Below are positions 55,879 to 64,000 of a stretch of 64,000 nucleotides of DNA, piece after piece (positions within the stretch are counted from its first letter, which is position 1; every line of letters starts with the position of its first letter). The stretch is from positions 1-64,000 of the forward strand of contig CAIPEB010000011.1 in assembly GCA_903863885.1 (NCBI GenBank). The letters are read 5' to 3'. This DNA comes from an uncultured Planctomycetaceae bacterium (lineage in GTDB: Bacteria; Planctomycetota; Planctomycetia; Pirellulales; Pirellulaceae). The notes under the pieces are model-generated. The model was not told the origin of the DNA, did not search any database, and saw nothing but the letters and a program-made list of their open reading frames with translations. Both the position numbers and the translations under genes were made by a program.

Positions 55879-56712
55879 GTGCGGATCCTCTTGATCGGTG
55901 ATATCGTGGGTAAGCCGGGGTGCCGCATCGTATGCGAATCACTCCCCCATCTGCGCAAACGCGAGCGTCTGGACTGTGTCATTGCCAATGCCGAGAATGT
56001 CGCCGATGGTTCCGGGATCACGCCACCCATTTTTGAACGACTGGTTCGGGCCGGCGTGGATTGCCTGACTCTGGGCGATCACATCTATCGGCGCTCGGAG
56101 ATCATTCCGGTTCTGATGACGCAGGAAAACGTCGTGAAGCCGGCTAACTTCCCCGAATCGGCGCCGGGGCGGGAGTGGGCCGTGGTCCAGACGCAGTCCG
56201 GCGCGCGAGTCGGCGTGTTTTCCGTGCTCGGTCGAGTCTATATGCGGCCGGTGGACTGCCCATTTGCTGCGTCAGATCGAGTCCTTCAGCGCATGGATGC
56301 CGAAGTCAAGGTAAGAATCGTGGAAGTGCACGCCGAGGCGACCAGCGACAAGCAACTGCTGGGACGCTATCTCGACGGACGAGTTAGCGCCGTGCTCGGG
56401 ACACACACGCATGTCGCCACAGCGGATGAACAGTTGCTTCCCAACGGCACGGCCTTTCAGTGCGATGTGGGAATGACCGGTCCGTTTGACAGCATCCTGG
56501 GGAGGAAGATCGAACGAGTCCTCGAAACCACGATCAGCTTTCGTCCGACGCCGTTTCACGTCGCTACGGATGATGTTCGGTTATGCGGAACCATCGTGGA
56601 CGTCGATCCCGACAGCGGAAAGGCAACCTCGATTCAGCGGCTTTGCGTTACGGATGAGCAGGTGAAGCAGTGGACCGAGGCGACGCTTCGCGAGCGGAAA
56701 CCTCTCTTGTGA
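55879..56712 (+). CDS. ymdB: YmdB-family metallophosphoesterase
   Basis: The 277-residue product (TIGR00282 family) starts at GTG 55879. Its metal-site motifs are LLIGDIVGKPG, ANAENVADGSG, LTLGDHIY, VEVHAEATSDK and VLGTHTHVATAD. In Bacillus it is a 2',3'-cAMP phosphodiesterase encoded next to rny, and the same gene pair is conserved here. It probably shares the rny transcript. Confidence 0.93.
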   Translation: MRILLIGDIVGKPGCRIVCESLPHLRKRERLDCVIANAENVADGSGITPPIFERLVRAGVDCLTLGDHIYRRSEIIPVLMTQENVVKPANFPESAPGREWAVVQTQSGARVGVFSVLGRVYMRPVDCPFAASDRVLQRMDAEVKVRIVEVHAEATSDKQLLGRYLDGRVSAVLGTHTHVATADEQLLPNGTAFQCDVGMTGPFDSILGRKIERVLETTISFRPTPFHVATDDVRLCGTIVDVDPDSGKATSIQRLCVTDEQVKQWTEATLRERKPLL

Positions 56713-56789
56713 GGCCGCCCGAGAACCTGTATCCTCCCCGCCCGTCCCTGCACGATCGGGGCCGACAACGCTCTTCTCGCGCCGTGAAG

Positions 56790-57209
56790 ATGCCGTGGTT
56801 TAAGCGGTCAGTTCTCATCGGGTTCGGTCTTGGCTTGCTTGCGCTGCTGGCAACAGCACGTTCGCTGGAGCCGGATCCGCACGGGTTCGGAACGCACGAA
56901 CAGTTGGGGCTTCCGCCATGCACCCTGAAAGCACTGGTGGGTATTCGGTGTCCCTCCTGCGGAATGACGACTTCCTGGGCGTGGGTAATGCGTGGGCGGA
57001 TCGATCGGGCCCTGCGGGCGAACGTAGGCGGGGTCTTACTGGCTTTCCTCGCGGCAATGGCAGCGCCCTGGGCCCTGTTGTCGGGAGTCGCCGGTCGCTG
57101 GCGGGGCGTTAGTCCGAATGATTGGGTGCTTTTGGGGATCTGCGTCGCAACGATGGTCGTGACATTGGTCGATTGGGTCAGCCGCCTGGTCATCGAACTG
57201 GGGAAATAG
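56790..57209 (+). CDS. DUF2752 membrane protein
   Basis: The 139-residue membrane protein has three hydrophobic segments. The DUF2752 core reads GIRCPSCGMTTSWAWVMRG (about residues 54-72), with the CxxCGMTR-like Cys pair, then a transmembrane stretch. An in-frame GTG at 56784 is an alternative start. The stop is one base before the next gene, indicating coupling. Function unknown. Confidence 0.85.
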   Translation: MPWFKRSVLIGFGLGLLALLATARSLEPDPHGFGTHEQLGLPPCTLKALVGIRCPSCGMTTSWAWVMRGRIDRALRANVGGVLLAFLAAMAAPWALLSGVAGRWRGVSPNDWVLLGICVATMVVTLVDWVSRLVIELGK

Positions 57210-57210
57210 C

Positions 57211-57873
57211 ATGAACGCGTCGTCGCTCGTTCGGACTTATCGCGGGTTGACCTTGTTTGCCTTGTGCCTGCTTGTGCCGATGTCGGGCTGCGTGGGACTG
57301 ATGGCTCAGATGCTGTACTGGTCAGGAGCCGGGAAGCTGAAAGCCGCGTTCGGCGGGCTGGAAAAAAAGCGGGTGGCGGTAATCTGCGTGTCGGATTCTT
57401 CGTCGTTCGGGCTGGGCACCGACTCGCTGCAGCTGGCTCGCATGGTCGCCGGCACCCTCAAGGAAAACGTGAAGGAAATCAAGGTCGTTCGGCCCGACGA
57501 AATCGCGGACTGGATCGACCGCCACGACTGGAATGAGGTGGATTTTGCCGAAGTCGGGCGAGGGGTTTCCGCGGATTTTGTCGTCGCCGTCGAACTCACG
57601 TCGTTCAGTCTTTACGAAGGTCAGACGCTGTATCGCGGGCGAGCTAACGTGAAGGTGCGCGTGCTGGATATCAAGGCCGGCGGCCATGAAGTCTTCAGCC
57701 GAAAGCTGAACGAAATAACGTATCCGACGAGCGGCGGGTACTCGACGACGGATTCGAGCGAGGCCAAGTTCCGAGCCGCCTTTCTGAAGAACCTGGCCGA
57801 CCAGGTCTCGCTTCTATTCTACGACCACGACCCGTGGGACGAGTACAGCTCGGATCCCGCGTCGATCGACTGA
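57211..57873 (+). CDS. lipoprotein, unknown function
   Basis: The 220-residue product has a signal peptide and lipobox (CLLVPMSGC, Cys about residue 27). A beta/alpha mature domain (VAVICVSDSSS ... IKVVRPDEIADWIDRHDWNEVDFAEVGRG ... FVVAVELTSFSLYEG) resembles the CsgG/LpoB-like shape of outer-membrane-associated lipoproteins, but I cannot confirm that. It is coupled to the DUF2752 gene by a one-base gap. Confidence 0.78.
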   Translation: MNASSLVRTYRGLTLFALCLLVPMSGCVGLMAQMLYWSGAGKLKAAFGGLEKKRVAVICVSDSSSFGLGTDSLQLARMVAGTLKENVKEIKVVRPDEIADWIDRHDWNEVDFAEVGRGVSADFVVAVELTSFSLYEGQTLYRGRANVKVRVLDIKAGGHEVFSRKLNEITYPTSGGYSTTDSSEAKFRAAFLKNLADQVSLLFYDHDPWDEYSSDPASID

Positions 57874-58051
57874 TCGTCTCTCGCCGGGAACGCATGTCGT
57901 TCGCGTCGCCGGCCGCAGCGTCCCTTCGTTGACGCGTTATCCGCTGCCACTTAGGATGTGGATGGGCACCCACTGGGGCGTGTGCGCGTTACGCGCTGGT
58001 CCGATCTCGTAATGTGTGCTCGACTCGCTCGTCTCTTCTGGGAGATCATCC

Positions 58052-59050
58052 ATGTTTGCTCGCGTGTTGCGATCGGTCCCGTTGGCAGCGGGATTTGCGG
58101 CATCCCTGGCGGTGATCGGGGCGCTGCAGTGCTCCGCGGCTGAAAACGCGCTGCACATTCCCGAGCCGCAGAACATGACTCTCGAAACGGCCGACGGCGT
58201 TGCGCTCGCCTGCTCATATTACAAGGGGGGATTCGTCCAGAACCTCAAGACAAAAGAGGTTACGGCGATAAGCGGCAAGGAGGTCGTGCCCGTCATCATG
58301 CTGCACGGGTGGAATGGCAAACGGACGGAATACGACTACACCGCACGAGTGCTGCAGCAGTTCGGGCATGCGGTGGTCGTACCGGACTTGCGCGGCCACG
58401 GCGAGAGTCTGACGCAGAAAGTCGGCGGACGTCCCGTCACATACAACCGGGATCGAATGGGCCGCGCGGGCGTCGAATCGATGATCTACGACATCGAGGC
58501 CGTCAGGAAGTTCCTGCTGGAGAAAAACGACGCGCAGGAATTGAACCTCGAGATGCTCTGTGTCGTCGGGGCGGACTTCGGCGCGGCTCTGGCCATCAAC
58601 TGGGCTTCCGTCGACTGGAGCCGCCAGCAGCTGCCGGCTTTCAAGCAGGGAAACGACGTCAAGGCGATCGTCCTGCTTTCACCTGTGCAGTCGTTCAAGG
58701 GCGTTACGGTGACTCAGGCATTGCAGCACCCGGTTGTCAGCAGGTCGCTCGGAGTGTTGATCGTCCACGGCCAAGAGGACTCGAAAAACGCGAAGGATGC
58801 CAAGGCAATCTACGATCGGCTGGCCAAGTATCGGGCCGAACCGGGGGCTAACGCAAAGGACCGGAACGCCCGCCGCGATCTGCTGCTGCTTGAGCCTCCG
58901 ACCAGTCTGAGCGGGACCCAACTCCTCACGCCGCGCGGACTGACCGTCAACCAGGACCTGGTCGGCTACATTCACGGGCGGCTGACAACCAAAAAGGGAG
59001 ACTATCCCTGGACGGCCAGAAAGCACCCGCTCACGGCGCCGGATCGTTGA
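58052..59050 (+). CDS. exported alpha/beta-hydrolase-like protein, Asp at the nucleophile position
   Basis: The 332-residue product has a signal peptide (LAAGFAASLAVIGALQCSAA) and an alpha/beta-hydrolase core: MLHGWNGKRTEYD (oxyanion region), VPDLRGHGES, and a nucleophile elbow CVVGADFGAAL where Asp replaces the usual Ser of GxSxG. A probable acid loop VHGQED and a late His (YIHGR) follow. It could be a dehalogenase- or epoxide-hydrolase-like enzyme with an Asp nucleophile, or a catalytically altered member. Confidence 0.82.
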   Translation: MFARVLRSVPLAAGFAASLAVIGALQCSAAENALHIPEPQNMTLETADGVALACSYYKGGFVQNLKTKEVTAISGKEVVPVIMLHGWNGKRTEYDYTARVLQQFGHAVVVPDLRGHGESLTQKVGGRPVTYNRDRMGRAGVESMIYDIEAVRKFLLEKNDAQELNLEMLCVVGADFGAALAINWASVDWSRQQLPAFKQGNDVKAIVLLSPVQSFKGVTVTQALQHPVVSRSLGVLIVHGQEDSKNAKDAKAIYDRLAKYRAEPGANAKDRNARRDLLLLEPPTSLSGTQLLTPRGLTVNQDLVGYIHGRLTTKKGDYPWTARKHPLTAPDR

Positions 59051-59133
59051 ATCGCGAGACGATTCCGGACGCGGGTTGCCGAAGAGTGAATTGACGCGTG
59101 GTCGGCCTTGCCGGTCCGCGGCCCGGTCCGCCG

Positions 59134-60009
59134 CTAATTCCGCTCGCGTCGCAACTGGGCGATTTCATCGGCGGTCAGGGGAACGAGCGCTGCGGCCGGG
59201 GCAACCGGGGCGGTCGCCGGTCCCTCGGGGCTCGCTGCTTTTTCGGAAGCGATTGACGCGTTTGGCGAGACCCTGATGGACAGCTCGGCTCCGATCGGAA
59301 GCAATTCGGGCGATGTGAGCCGTTCGCGATTTGCCTGGTAAATCTCATCCGCTCGCTGCGCCGCGCCGAGGTATCGTTCCGCCAATGCCTCGAGACTGTC
59401 GCCGTCCACCACACGGTGACGAACGATGGAAGGGGTTTCGTCGACTTGGGGAAGACGCACGATCGCCGCCGGCGTTTTGTCGCCGGCTTCGCGATTCGGC
59501 TGCGCAACGTCCGGCCGCCTTGCAACCGGCGGCGAGTCGCCGTCACGATCGGAGTCTTCAGGGCCGCGAACCGGCTCTTTGTTGACGACGTGAGGGGCGG
59601 CCGTCGTCATCTCTCGCGTCACGGCCGAGGCTCTTTCCACCGAGCTTTGCTCCGGGTCCTTCAGCGGCGCTGCGAAGGACTCGGGCATTACGCACGCGTA
59701 TTTCGCCGGGAGTGAGGGAAGCGAAGTGGAGTCGAGCGAAGGCACTGAACGCAAGCTGCCGGAACGTGACGCCTGTGCCGATGGCGGCGAGATTGCGTTG
59801 TTCGAGAATGCCGGCTCAATTCTCGATGACTCCGGTGCCGACGAAACTTGTAACGTGATATCGCCCGATTCATGCGAGACGAACTGCCGTGCCGGCTCCG
59901 CGGAAGCGGGCGGCATGGCCGGCGGGGCCTTCTTGAAGAATGGAGCTGCTGCGCAAGTGCCCAGCGCGAAAACGCCGAAGGCAAGCCAGCGGCACGATTG
60001 ATCGGTCAT
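59134..60009 (-). CDS. LysM-domain protein
   Basis: The 291-residue product has an N-terminal membrane anchor or signal (WLAFGVFALGTCAAAPFF), a long Ser/Pro/Ala-rich disordered middle, and one LysM-type peptidoglycan-binding domain at about residues 200-250 (VVDGDSLEALAERYLG, then IYQANRERLTSPELLPIGAELSI). The C-terminus is Pro/Ala-rich. The start is uncertain: ATG 60009, GTG 60030 and TTG 60036 are in frame, and none has a ribosome binding site. Confidence 0.82.
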   Translation of the reverse strand: MTDQSCRWLAFGVFALGTCAAAPFFKKAPPAMPPASAEPARQFVSHESGDITLQVSSAPESSRIEPAFSNNAISPPSAQASRSGSLRSVPSLDSTSLPSLPAKYACVMPESFAAPLKDPEQSSVERASAVTREMTTAAPHVVNKEPVRGPEDSDRDGDSPPVARRPDVAQPNREAGDKTPAAIVRLPQVDETPSIVRHRVVDGDSLEALAERYLGAAQRADEIYQANRERLTSPELLPIGAELSIRVSPNASIASEKAASPEGPATAPVAPAAALVPLTADEIAQLRRERN

Positions 60010-60215
60010 GTTGGGCTTTGTCTCGGTCACGCTCAAACGATGACGCGAAGCAACGCACGTTGCCCCGCGCTTTTCATCCTACCGCGTTGCCGATGCGCGC
60101 GTAGAAGTCGAATCGCTTCGACCTCGCACTTTTCCCGAGAATCCGTCCGGACGCACTCATCAGGACGGATTGAGCGCAGCGGCAGACTTTTCCGTTTGGC
60201 GAAACGGTGCGCAAC

Positions 60216-60254
60216 AAAAACGGACGGCAGCCGCTTTTCTTCGACCGCCGTCCG
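60216..60254 (-). terminator. terminator after secDF
   Basis: CGGACGGC (60221-60228) pairs with GCCGTCCG (60247-60254). On the minus strand the stem is followed by five T residues (60220-60216). It lies 43 bases after the secDF stop. The plus strand has ATTTTCC after the stem, so weak bidirectional use is possible. A further 8-bp inverted repeat lies at 60141-60170. Confidence 0.75.
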
Positions 60255-60296
60255 ATTTTCCTTCAACCCGCAAGCGTTTGCCGCCCCGGTCGTGCG

Positions 60297-63200
60297 TTAC
60301 CGCGTGGATTTGCTGCTGCCGCCTTCGCGAACGCCCGTGATCCAGAGTACGACCGGTGTCGCCACATAAAGCGAGCTGAATGTTCCGATGATAACGCCGA
60401 CCAGCAGCGTGAAGCAGAACGCATGAATTCCTTCGCCGCCCCACCCGTAGAGCACGACGAGTACGATCATCGTCGTGGAACCGGTCAGCAGCGTGCGGCT
60501 GAGTGTCTGGTTCAGGCTCAGGTTCACCATGTCATAGGTCAGCCTCGGACTCTTGCCGCGGACTTCGCGGATCCGGTCAAAAACCACGATCGTGTCGTTC
60601 ACCGAATAACCGATGATCGTCAAGATCGCGGCCACAACCGTCAGATTGATCTTGAACTCTTCGATCCCCAGGAAACCGAGGAAAGGAGCGAGCCACGCGG
60701 TGGCCGCCAGGGCACCGATGGTGATCATCACGTCGTGAATCAGCGCGATCACCGCACCAAGACCGTAGGTGATATGCTGGAACCGGATCCAGATGTAAAT
60801 GATGATGGCGATCCAGCTGACGACCAGCGCCACCAGGGCCTTGTTCTGCATCTTGCCTGCGACCTGGCTTCCGATCTTGCTGGACGACGGCCACACGGGA
60901 TTATCAGAGAACTGCTTGGCGAGTTGGTCCAGCAGCTTGTTGGTCTGCGTCTCATCCGTGGCAATTCTCAGCGTCCAATTCTTGAAGGCGTTGCTGCCGC
61001 CCTGATATTCCGGATTGAGCAGATCGAAGTACGAGAGGGGCACATCGGCCGCCCTGGCTGCGTCGTTGATCTCACCCCGCAGCGTGTCGAAATTGATGTC
61101 GTAGGCGAAGGTCAGCGGCACTTCGATTTCCGTTCGCGCCGCGTTGGCAGGTGCCTTCGGCTGTTCGACCGCGGGAGCCTTGGCGTCGCCGCCCGCAGCT
61201 TTCTCGCCGGCCGCCGGCGCCGCTGCTGGGGGAGTGGCGGGCTTTTCTGCCGGAGCTGCAGGCTCTTTCGGCGCTGCGTCGTCTGCATAGGCGAGCAGGT
61301 TATCCATGTCACCGGCCCAAGCGACGAGGTTATCGGCCCGCTTGCGGTCGATCGAACTCTGCGGCTTGGTCTCCGGTGCGGGGGCCGCCTCGGGTTTGGC
61401 CGGGGCCGGGCTCTCTGCTGCCGGCTTTTCCGCGGGAACTGCTGCCGGTGCCGCAGGCGGAACTGCCGAGTCCTTCGCGGCGGGGGCCGCCGCAGGCTTC
61501 GATTCTTCGGGCTGCTTCGGAGTTGAAGCCGGAGCGGCCGCAGTAACATGCCGCAAGGGACCTCGCTTCAGCGAATAAGTTGCCAGGGATACCTTGCCGC
61601 CCGACTTTCGGCATGCGTCCTCGACGGCCTTTTGCAGGTCCTCCACCTGTTCGATCGATGAGTCGACTTTGAAGATGGTGCTGGCCGATCCGGCGCCGAC
61701 CTTGCTCATGCCGGTCAGCGTGTACTGAGCGTTGATTTCCCGGAACTTCGTGTCCAGGACCCCTCGCACAACCTCGGTTTCGGTCGGTTGCTGCAGGAGC
61801 ATGTGGACGGACGTGCCGCCGTTGAAGTCGATGTCGAAAATCTCGCGCCCCCGCAGAGCCACACAGATCATGCCCACGATAATCAGCGCCACCGAAACAC
61901 CCAGGCAGATGTACTGCTTGCCGACAAAGTCGTAGTTGGGGTTGGCGAAAAGCTGTCTCATGTTCAACTTGGTCATGAAACGGGTTCGTTCGGAAATGTC
62001 GAAAACAACGCGTGCACAGAAAATTGCGGTGAACATGCTGACAAGGATGCCGAGGATCAGGGTCACGGCGAAGCCGCGAATCTGGTCCGTTCCGATGGCG
62101 TAGAGCACCACGGCCGTGATGATCGTCGTCAAGTTCGAGTCGATAATCGTGACGGTGGCTCGAGCGAACCCGTTTCGGATCGCCATGCGGAGCGTGGAGC
62201 CCTTGGCCATCTCCTCACGCATGCGCTCGTAAATGAGCACGTTGGCGTCGATCGACATACCCACCGTCAACACAAGTCCGGCGATACCCGGAAGGGTCAA
62301 GGCCGCCTTGATCAGAATCATCGCCGCGAGGATGTACAGCAGGTTGGCCGTCATGGCTACCGAAGCGATGAACCCCGAATATCGGTAATACCAGCACACC
62401 ACCGCAAAGACCAGGAGCAACGAGACGGTCATTGCGATCTGGCTGCTCTCTACGGTCTCTTTGCCCAGCAGCGGGTTGATGGAGTTCTCGGCGATCGGGA
62501 CTTTGTTCAGCACGACGGGCAGACTGCCCGCCTGGAGGATATTGACCAGGAAATCCACTTCTTCCTGCGTAAACCGTCCTGTGATCCGGCCCTGGCCCGT
62601 GATGCGTTCCTGGATATTCGGAGCCGACAGCAGTTCGTTGTCGAGGACGATGCCGAGTTGCCGTTTGAATTGACCGTCCGGCGCATTGTCGCCGGTCAGA
62701 TCCGAGAACAAACCGACGCCGATGCCTTTCAGATTGAAATGGATGCAGGGGTTGAGCACCTCGTCGTAGCCGCGAGCGACCGTTCCCAGGTGCGATCCAT
62801 TGACGTCGTAGCCGTCATCGGTGGCCATCAGCACGTCAATTTCGTGGATTCCCTCTTTCTTGACGAATTCAGCCAGCTCGATCCGCCGCTCGTCTTCTTC
62901 GCGCCCCGTGACGGCGGTGGCCGGAACGGTCAGGATATCGCCGGTGCTCGAATTGCGGAGCGTGAACTGCGTAACGTCCAGCTTGAATGGATGCACGCCC
63001 CGCAGTACCTTCTGTTCGCGCGCCACCCTGGCCCAGACGCCGACGCTCTTGCCTTTATCGTCCCGAATGATCCGGCCTCGCTTGGCAACCGGGTCTTTGG
63101 ACATCGTCACGGCCAGATCGATGATGTCGTCGTGGTCACGCGTATTGGCCACGATGCGGAACTGCAGCACGCCGGCCGTGCTGATCGTTTTCTTGATCTG

Positions 63201-63698
63201 ATCGACTTCGCGCTGATCCACTTCAGGCACGATGATTTCCACTTGCCGCTCACCGTAGGGGCGGATCACGATTTCCTTCGTTCCGGTCGGGTTGATACGT
63301 CGCGACAGGGCTTCGATCAGTGCGCCCATGCTGAAAGACGTATCGCCGGCCCCCGCAGCCTGCTGTTGCGGTTTCCCCTTTTCATCGGAGACGACAGTGA
63401 CGCCCTCCTCGACCTCGTAGATCAGGATCACACCACCCTGCAGGTCGACACCCAGCTTGATGTCAAAGGCGTGGGATTTCGGGTTCCAGGTCCGTCCGAC
63501 CATTTCGAACGACAGCAGCAGGGTCATGAGAATCAGGCCGATTCTCCAACCGTAGTCCGCCATCCGGATCCGCCCGGCGATCATTCGTCCAATGACGAAC
63601 GGGGCCACAATGCCCAGCAGGATCACGGTGAAGAAATACAGAACGCTGAACGACTGTGAATTCGAGGACACGACCTGACGAAGAAGCTGAAAAAACAT
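60297..63698 (-). CDS. secDF: protein export membrane protein, SecD-SecF fusion
   Basis: The 1133-residue product drives late steps of Sec export with the proton gradient. An unusual N-terminus has two hydrophobic segments. The SecD part includes GVDLQGGVILIYEV (about 83-96) and the transmembrane core GIAGLVLTVGMSIDANVLIYERMRE, followed by a typical FATVTI-like ATVTIIDSN. The SecF part begins near residue 590 (DIDFNGGTSVHMLL) and ends in its own six-helix block (IIGYSVNDTIVVFDRIRE). About residues 720-855 form a Pro/Ala/Lys-rich insert within the SecF periplasmic domain. It is downstream of a probable yajC. Confidence 0.94.
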   Translation of the reverse strand: MFFQLLRQVVSSNSQSFSVLYFFTVILLGIVAPFVIGRMIAGRIRMADYGWRIGLILMTLLLSFEMVGRTWNPKSHAFDIKLGVDLQGGVILIYEVEEGVTVVSDEKGKPQQQAAGAGDTSFSMGALIEALSRRINPTGTKEIVIRPYGERQVEIIVPEVDQREVDQIKKTISTAGVLQFRIVANTRDHDDIIDLAVTMSKDPVAKRGRIIRDDKGKSVGVWARVAREQKVLRGVHPFKLDVTQFTLRNSSTGDILTVPATAVTGREEDERRIELAEFVKKEGIHEIDVLMATDDGYDVNGSHLGTVARGYDEVLNPCIHFNLKGIGVGLFSDLTGDNAPDGQFKRQLGIVLDNELLSAPNIQERITGQGRITGRFTQEEVDFLVNILQAGSLPVVLNKVPIAENSINPLLGKETVESSQIAMTVSLLLVFAVVCWYYRYSGFIASVAMTANLLYILAAMILIKAALTLPGIAGLVLTVGMSIDANVLIYERMREEMAKGSTLRMAIRNGFARATVTIIDSNLTTIITAVVLYAIGTDQIRGFAVTLILGILVSMFTAIFCARVVFDISERTRFMTKLNMRQLFANPNYDFVGKQYICLGVSVALIIVGMICVALRGREIFDIDFNGGTSVHMLLQQPTETEVVRGVLDTKFREINAQYTLTGMSKVGAGSASTIFKVDSSIEQVEDLQKAVEDACRKSGGKVSLATYSLKRGPLRHVTAAAPASTPKQPEESKPAAAPAAKDSAVPPAAPAAVPAEKPAAESPAPAKPEAAPAPETKPQSSIDRKRADNLVAWAGDMDNLLAYADDAAPKEPAAPAEKPATPPAAAPAAGEKAAGGDAKAPAVEQPKAPANAARTEIEVPLTFAYDINFDTLRGEINDAARAADVPLSYFDLLNPEYQGGSNAFKNWTLRIATDETQTNKLLDQLAKQFSDNPVWPSSSKIGSQVAGKMQNKALVALVVSWIAIIIYIWIRFQHITYGLGAVIALIHDVMITIGALAATAWLAPFLGFLGIEEFKINLTVVAAILTIIGYSVNDTIVVFDRIREVRGKSPRLTYDMVNLSLNQTLSRTLLTGSTTMIVLVVLYGWGGEGIHAFCFTLLVGVIIGTFSSLYVATPVVLWITGVREGGSSKSTR

Positions 63699-63938
63699 GG
63701 AACAGAATTCCTAACGCTCGTTAATGTGGGCCTATCGCAGCGCAGCCACGGGAACTTTGCGATCGCGGCACTTCGCGTCGACGCACAGCGTTTCTCAACG
63801 TCCAGCGTTCAGCAACGTACCGTGCGTCCCAACGTGCATCGCAATCGCACTTCACGATGACCAGACCAAATTCAATAGACGGGCTCGGCCGTGTATTTCG
63901 CCCGAGTGCGGGGCGAGTTGACCAATCTCCTTACGCTT

Positions 63939-64000
63939 TCAAGACGATTCCTTCTTTTCCTCGCCCTCGGCGGCGGAGATCACTCGCGAGATCGCCGAGC
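63939..64000 (-). CDS. yajC: 3' end of a probable yajC (partial)
   Basis: The last 19 codons visible on the minus strand read SAISRVISAAEGEEKKESS and stop. This is the kind of charged tail found on YajC, and the position directly upstream of secDF is the usual yajC location. Only the end is in the window, so the call is tentative. The 240 bases between it and secDF show no other feature. Confidence 0.5.
   Translation of the reverse strand, partial: SAISRVISAAEGEEKKESS

Noticed and set aside
61788-63659. 623-codon plus-strand frame antisense to secDF
   Set aside because: His/Asp/Gln-rich composition from an antisense reading; SecDF motifs are clear on the other strand.

Overview
The window is GC-rich bacterial chromosome that looks planctomycetal. 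Signs of this are an SHD1-domain secreted protein, a DUF1570-type secreted gluzincin, a Tat-exported Gfo/Idh/MocA oxidoreductase, a SecD-SecF fusion, an EfpL/YeiP-type elongation factor, and many secreted proteins or lipoproteins without recognisable enzymatic domains. No rRNA operon was seen. Assignment to this phylum is inference from gene content.

Layout. Positions 1-2815 are the right end of an integrated element: an unknown 3' gene end, two small excisionase-like HTH genes, and a tyrosine recombinase whose last codons run antisense into the 3' half of selC, the selenocysteine tRNA (2775-2871, minus). Next come ksgA and ribE (minus), eno (plus), surE, guaA and ettA. At 12536-12769 there is a 77-residue SelW-like (Rdx family) selenoprotein. 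Its UGA codon at 12566 lies in a CxxU motif, and a bacterial-type SECIS hairpin follows it. ORF prediction that treats every UGA as a stop would miss it. Then follow efpL, proC with two small partners, and the selB-selA operon (15979-19411). tRNA-Sec, its synthesis enzyme SelA, its elongation factor SelB and a UGA-containing client therefore lie within about 17 kb. selD was not seen here.

Positions 19.7-32 kb carry guaB with a good sigma70 promoter, an SHD1 protein, nnrE, a probable diadenylate cyclase, a THUMP-like methyltransferase and several unknown secreted proteins. dnaA (32.7 kb) has a strong promoter and a leader hairpin but no dnaN or convincing oriC beside it. The minus strand from 34 to 53.6 kb holds the Gfo/Idh/MocA protein, the DUF1570 gene, an orphan ABC permease, nadK, the dxs-ispA-xseB-xseA isoprenoid/exonuclease VII block, a DUF374 acyltransferase, dapF, a large AsmA-like protein overlapping a GT39-type glycosyltransferase, and tilS. 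The plus strand from 54.3 to 59 kb holds the conserved rny-ymdB pair, DUF2752, a lipoprotein and an alpha/beta hydrolase-like protein with Asp at the nucleophile position. The right end (minus) has a LysM protein, the secDF fusion and the 3' end of a probable yajC.

Most genes are housekeeping. The two linked points of interest are the selenoprotein with its decoding machinery, and the use of selC as an integration target. Regulatory calls (promoters, terminators, SECIS) come from reading the sequence by eye and were not scored by software.
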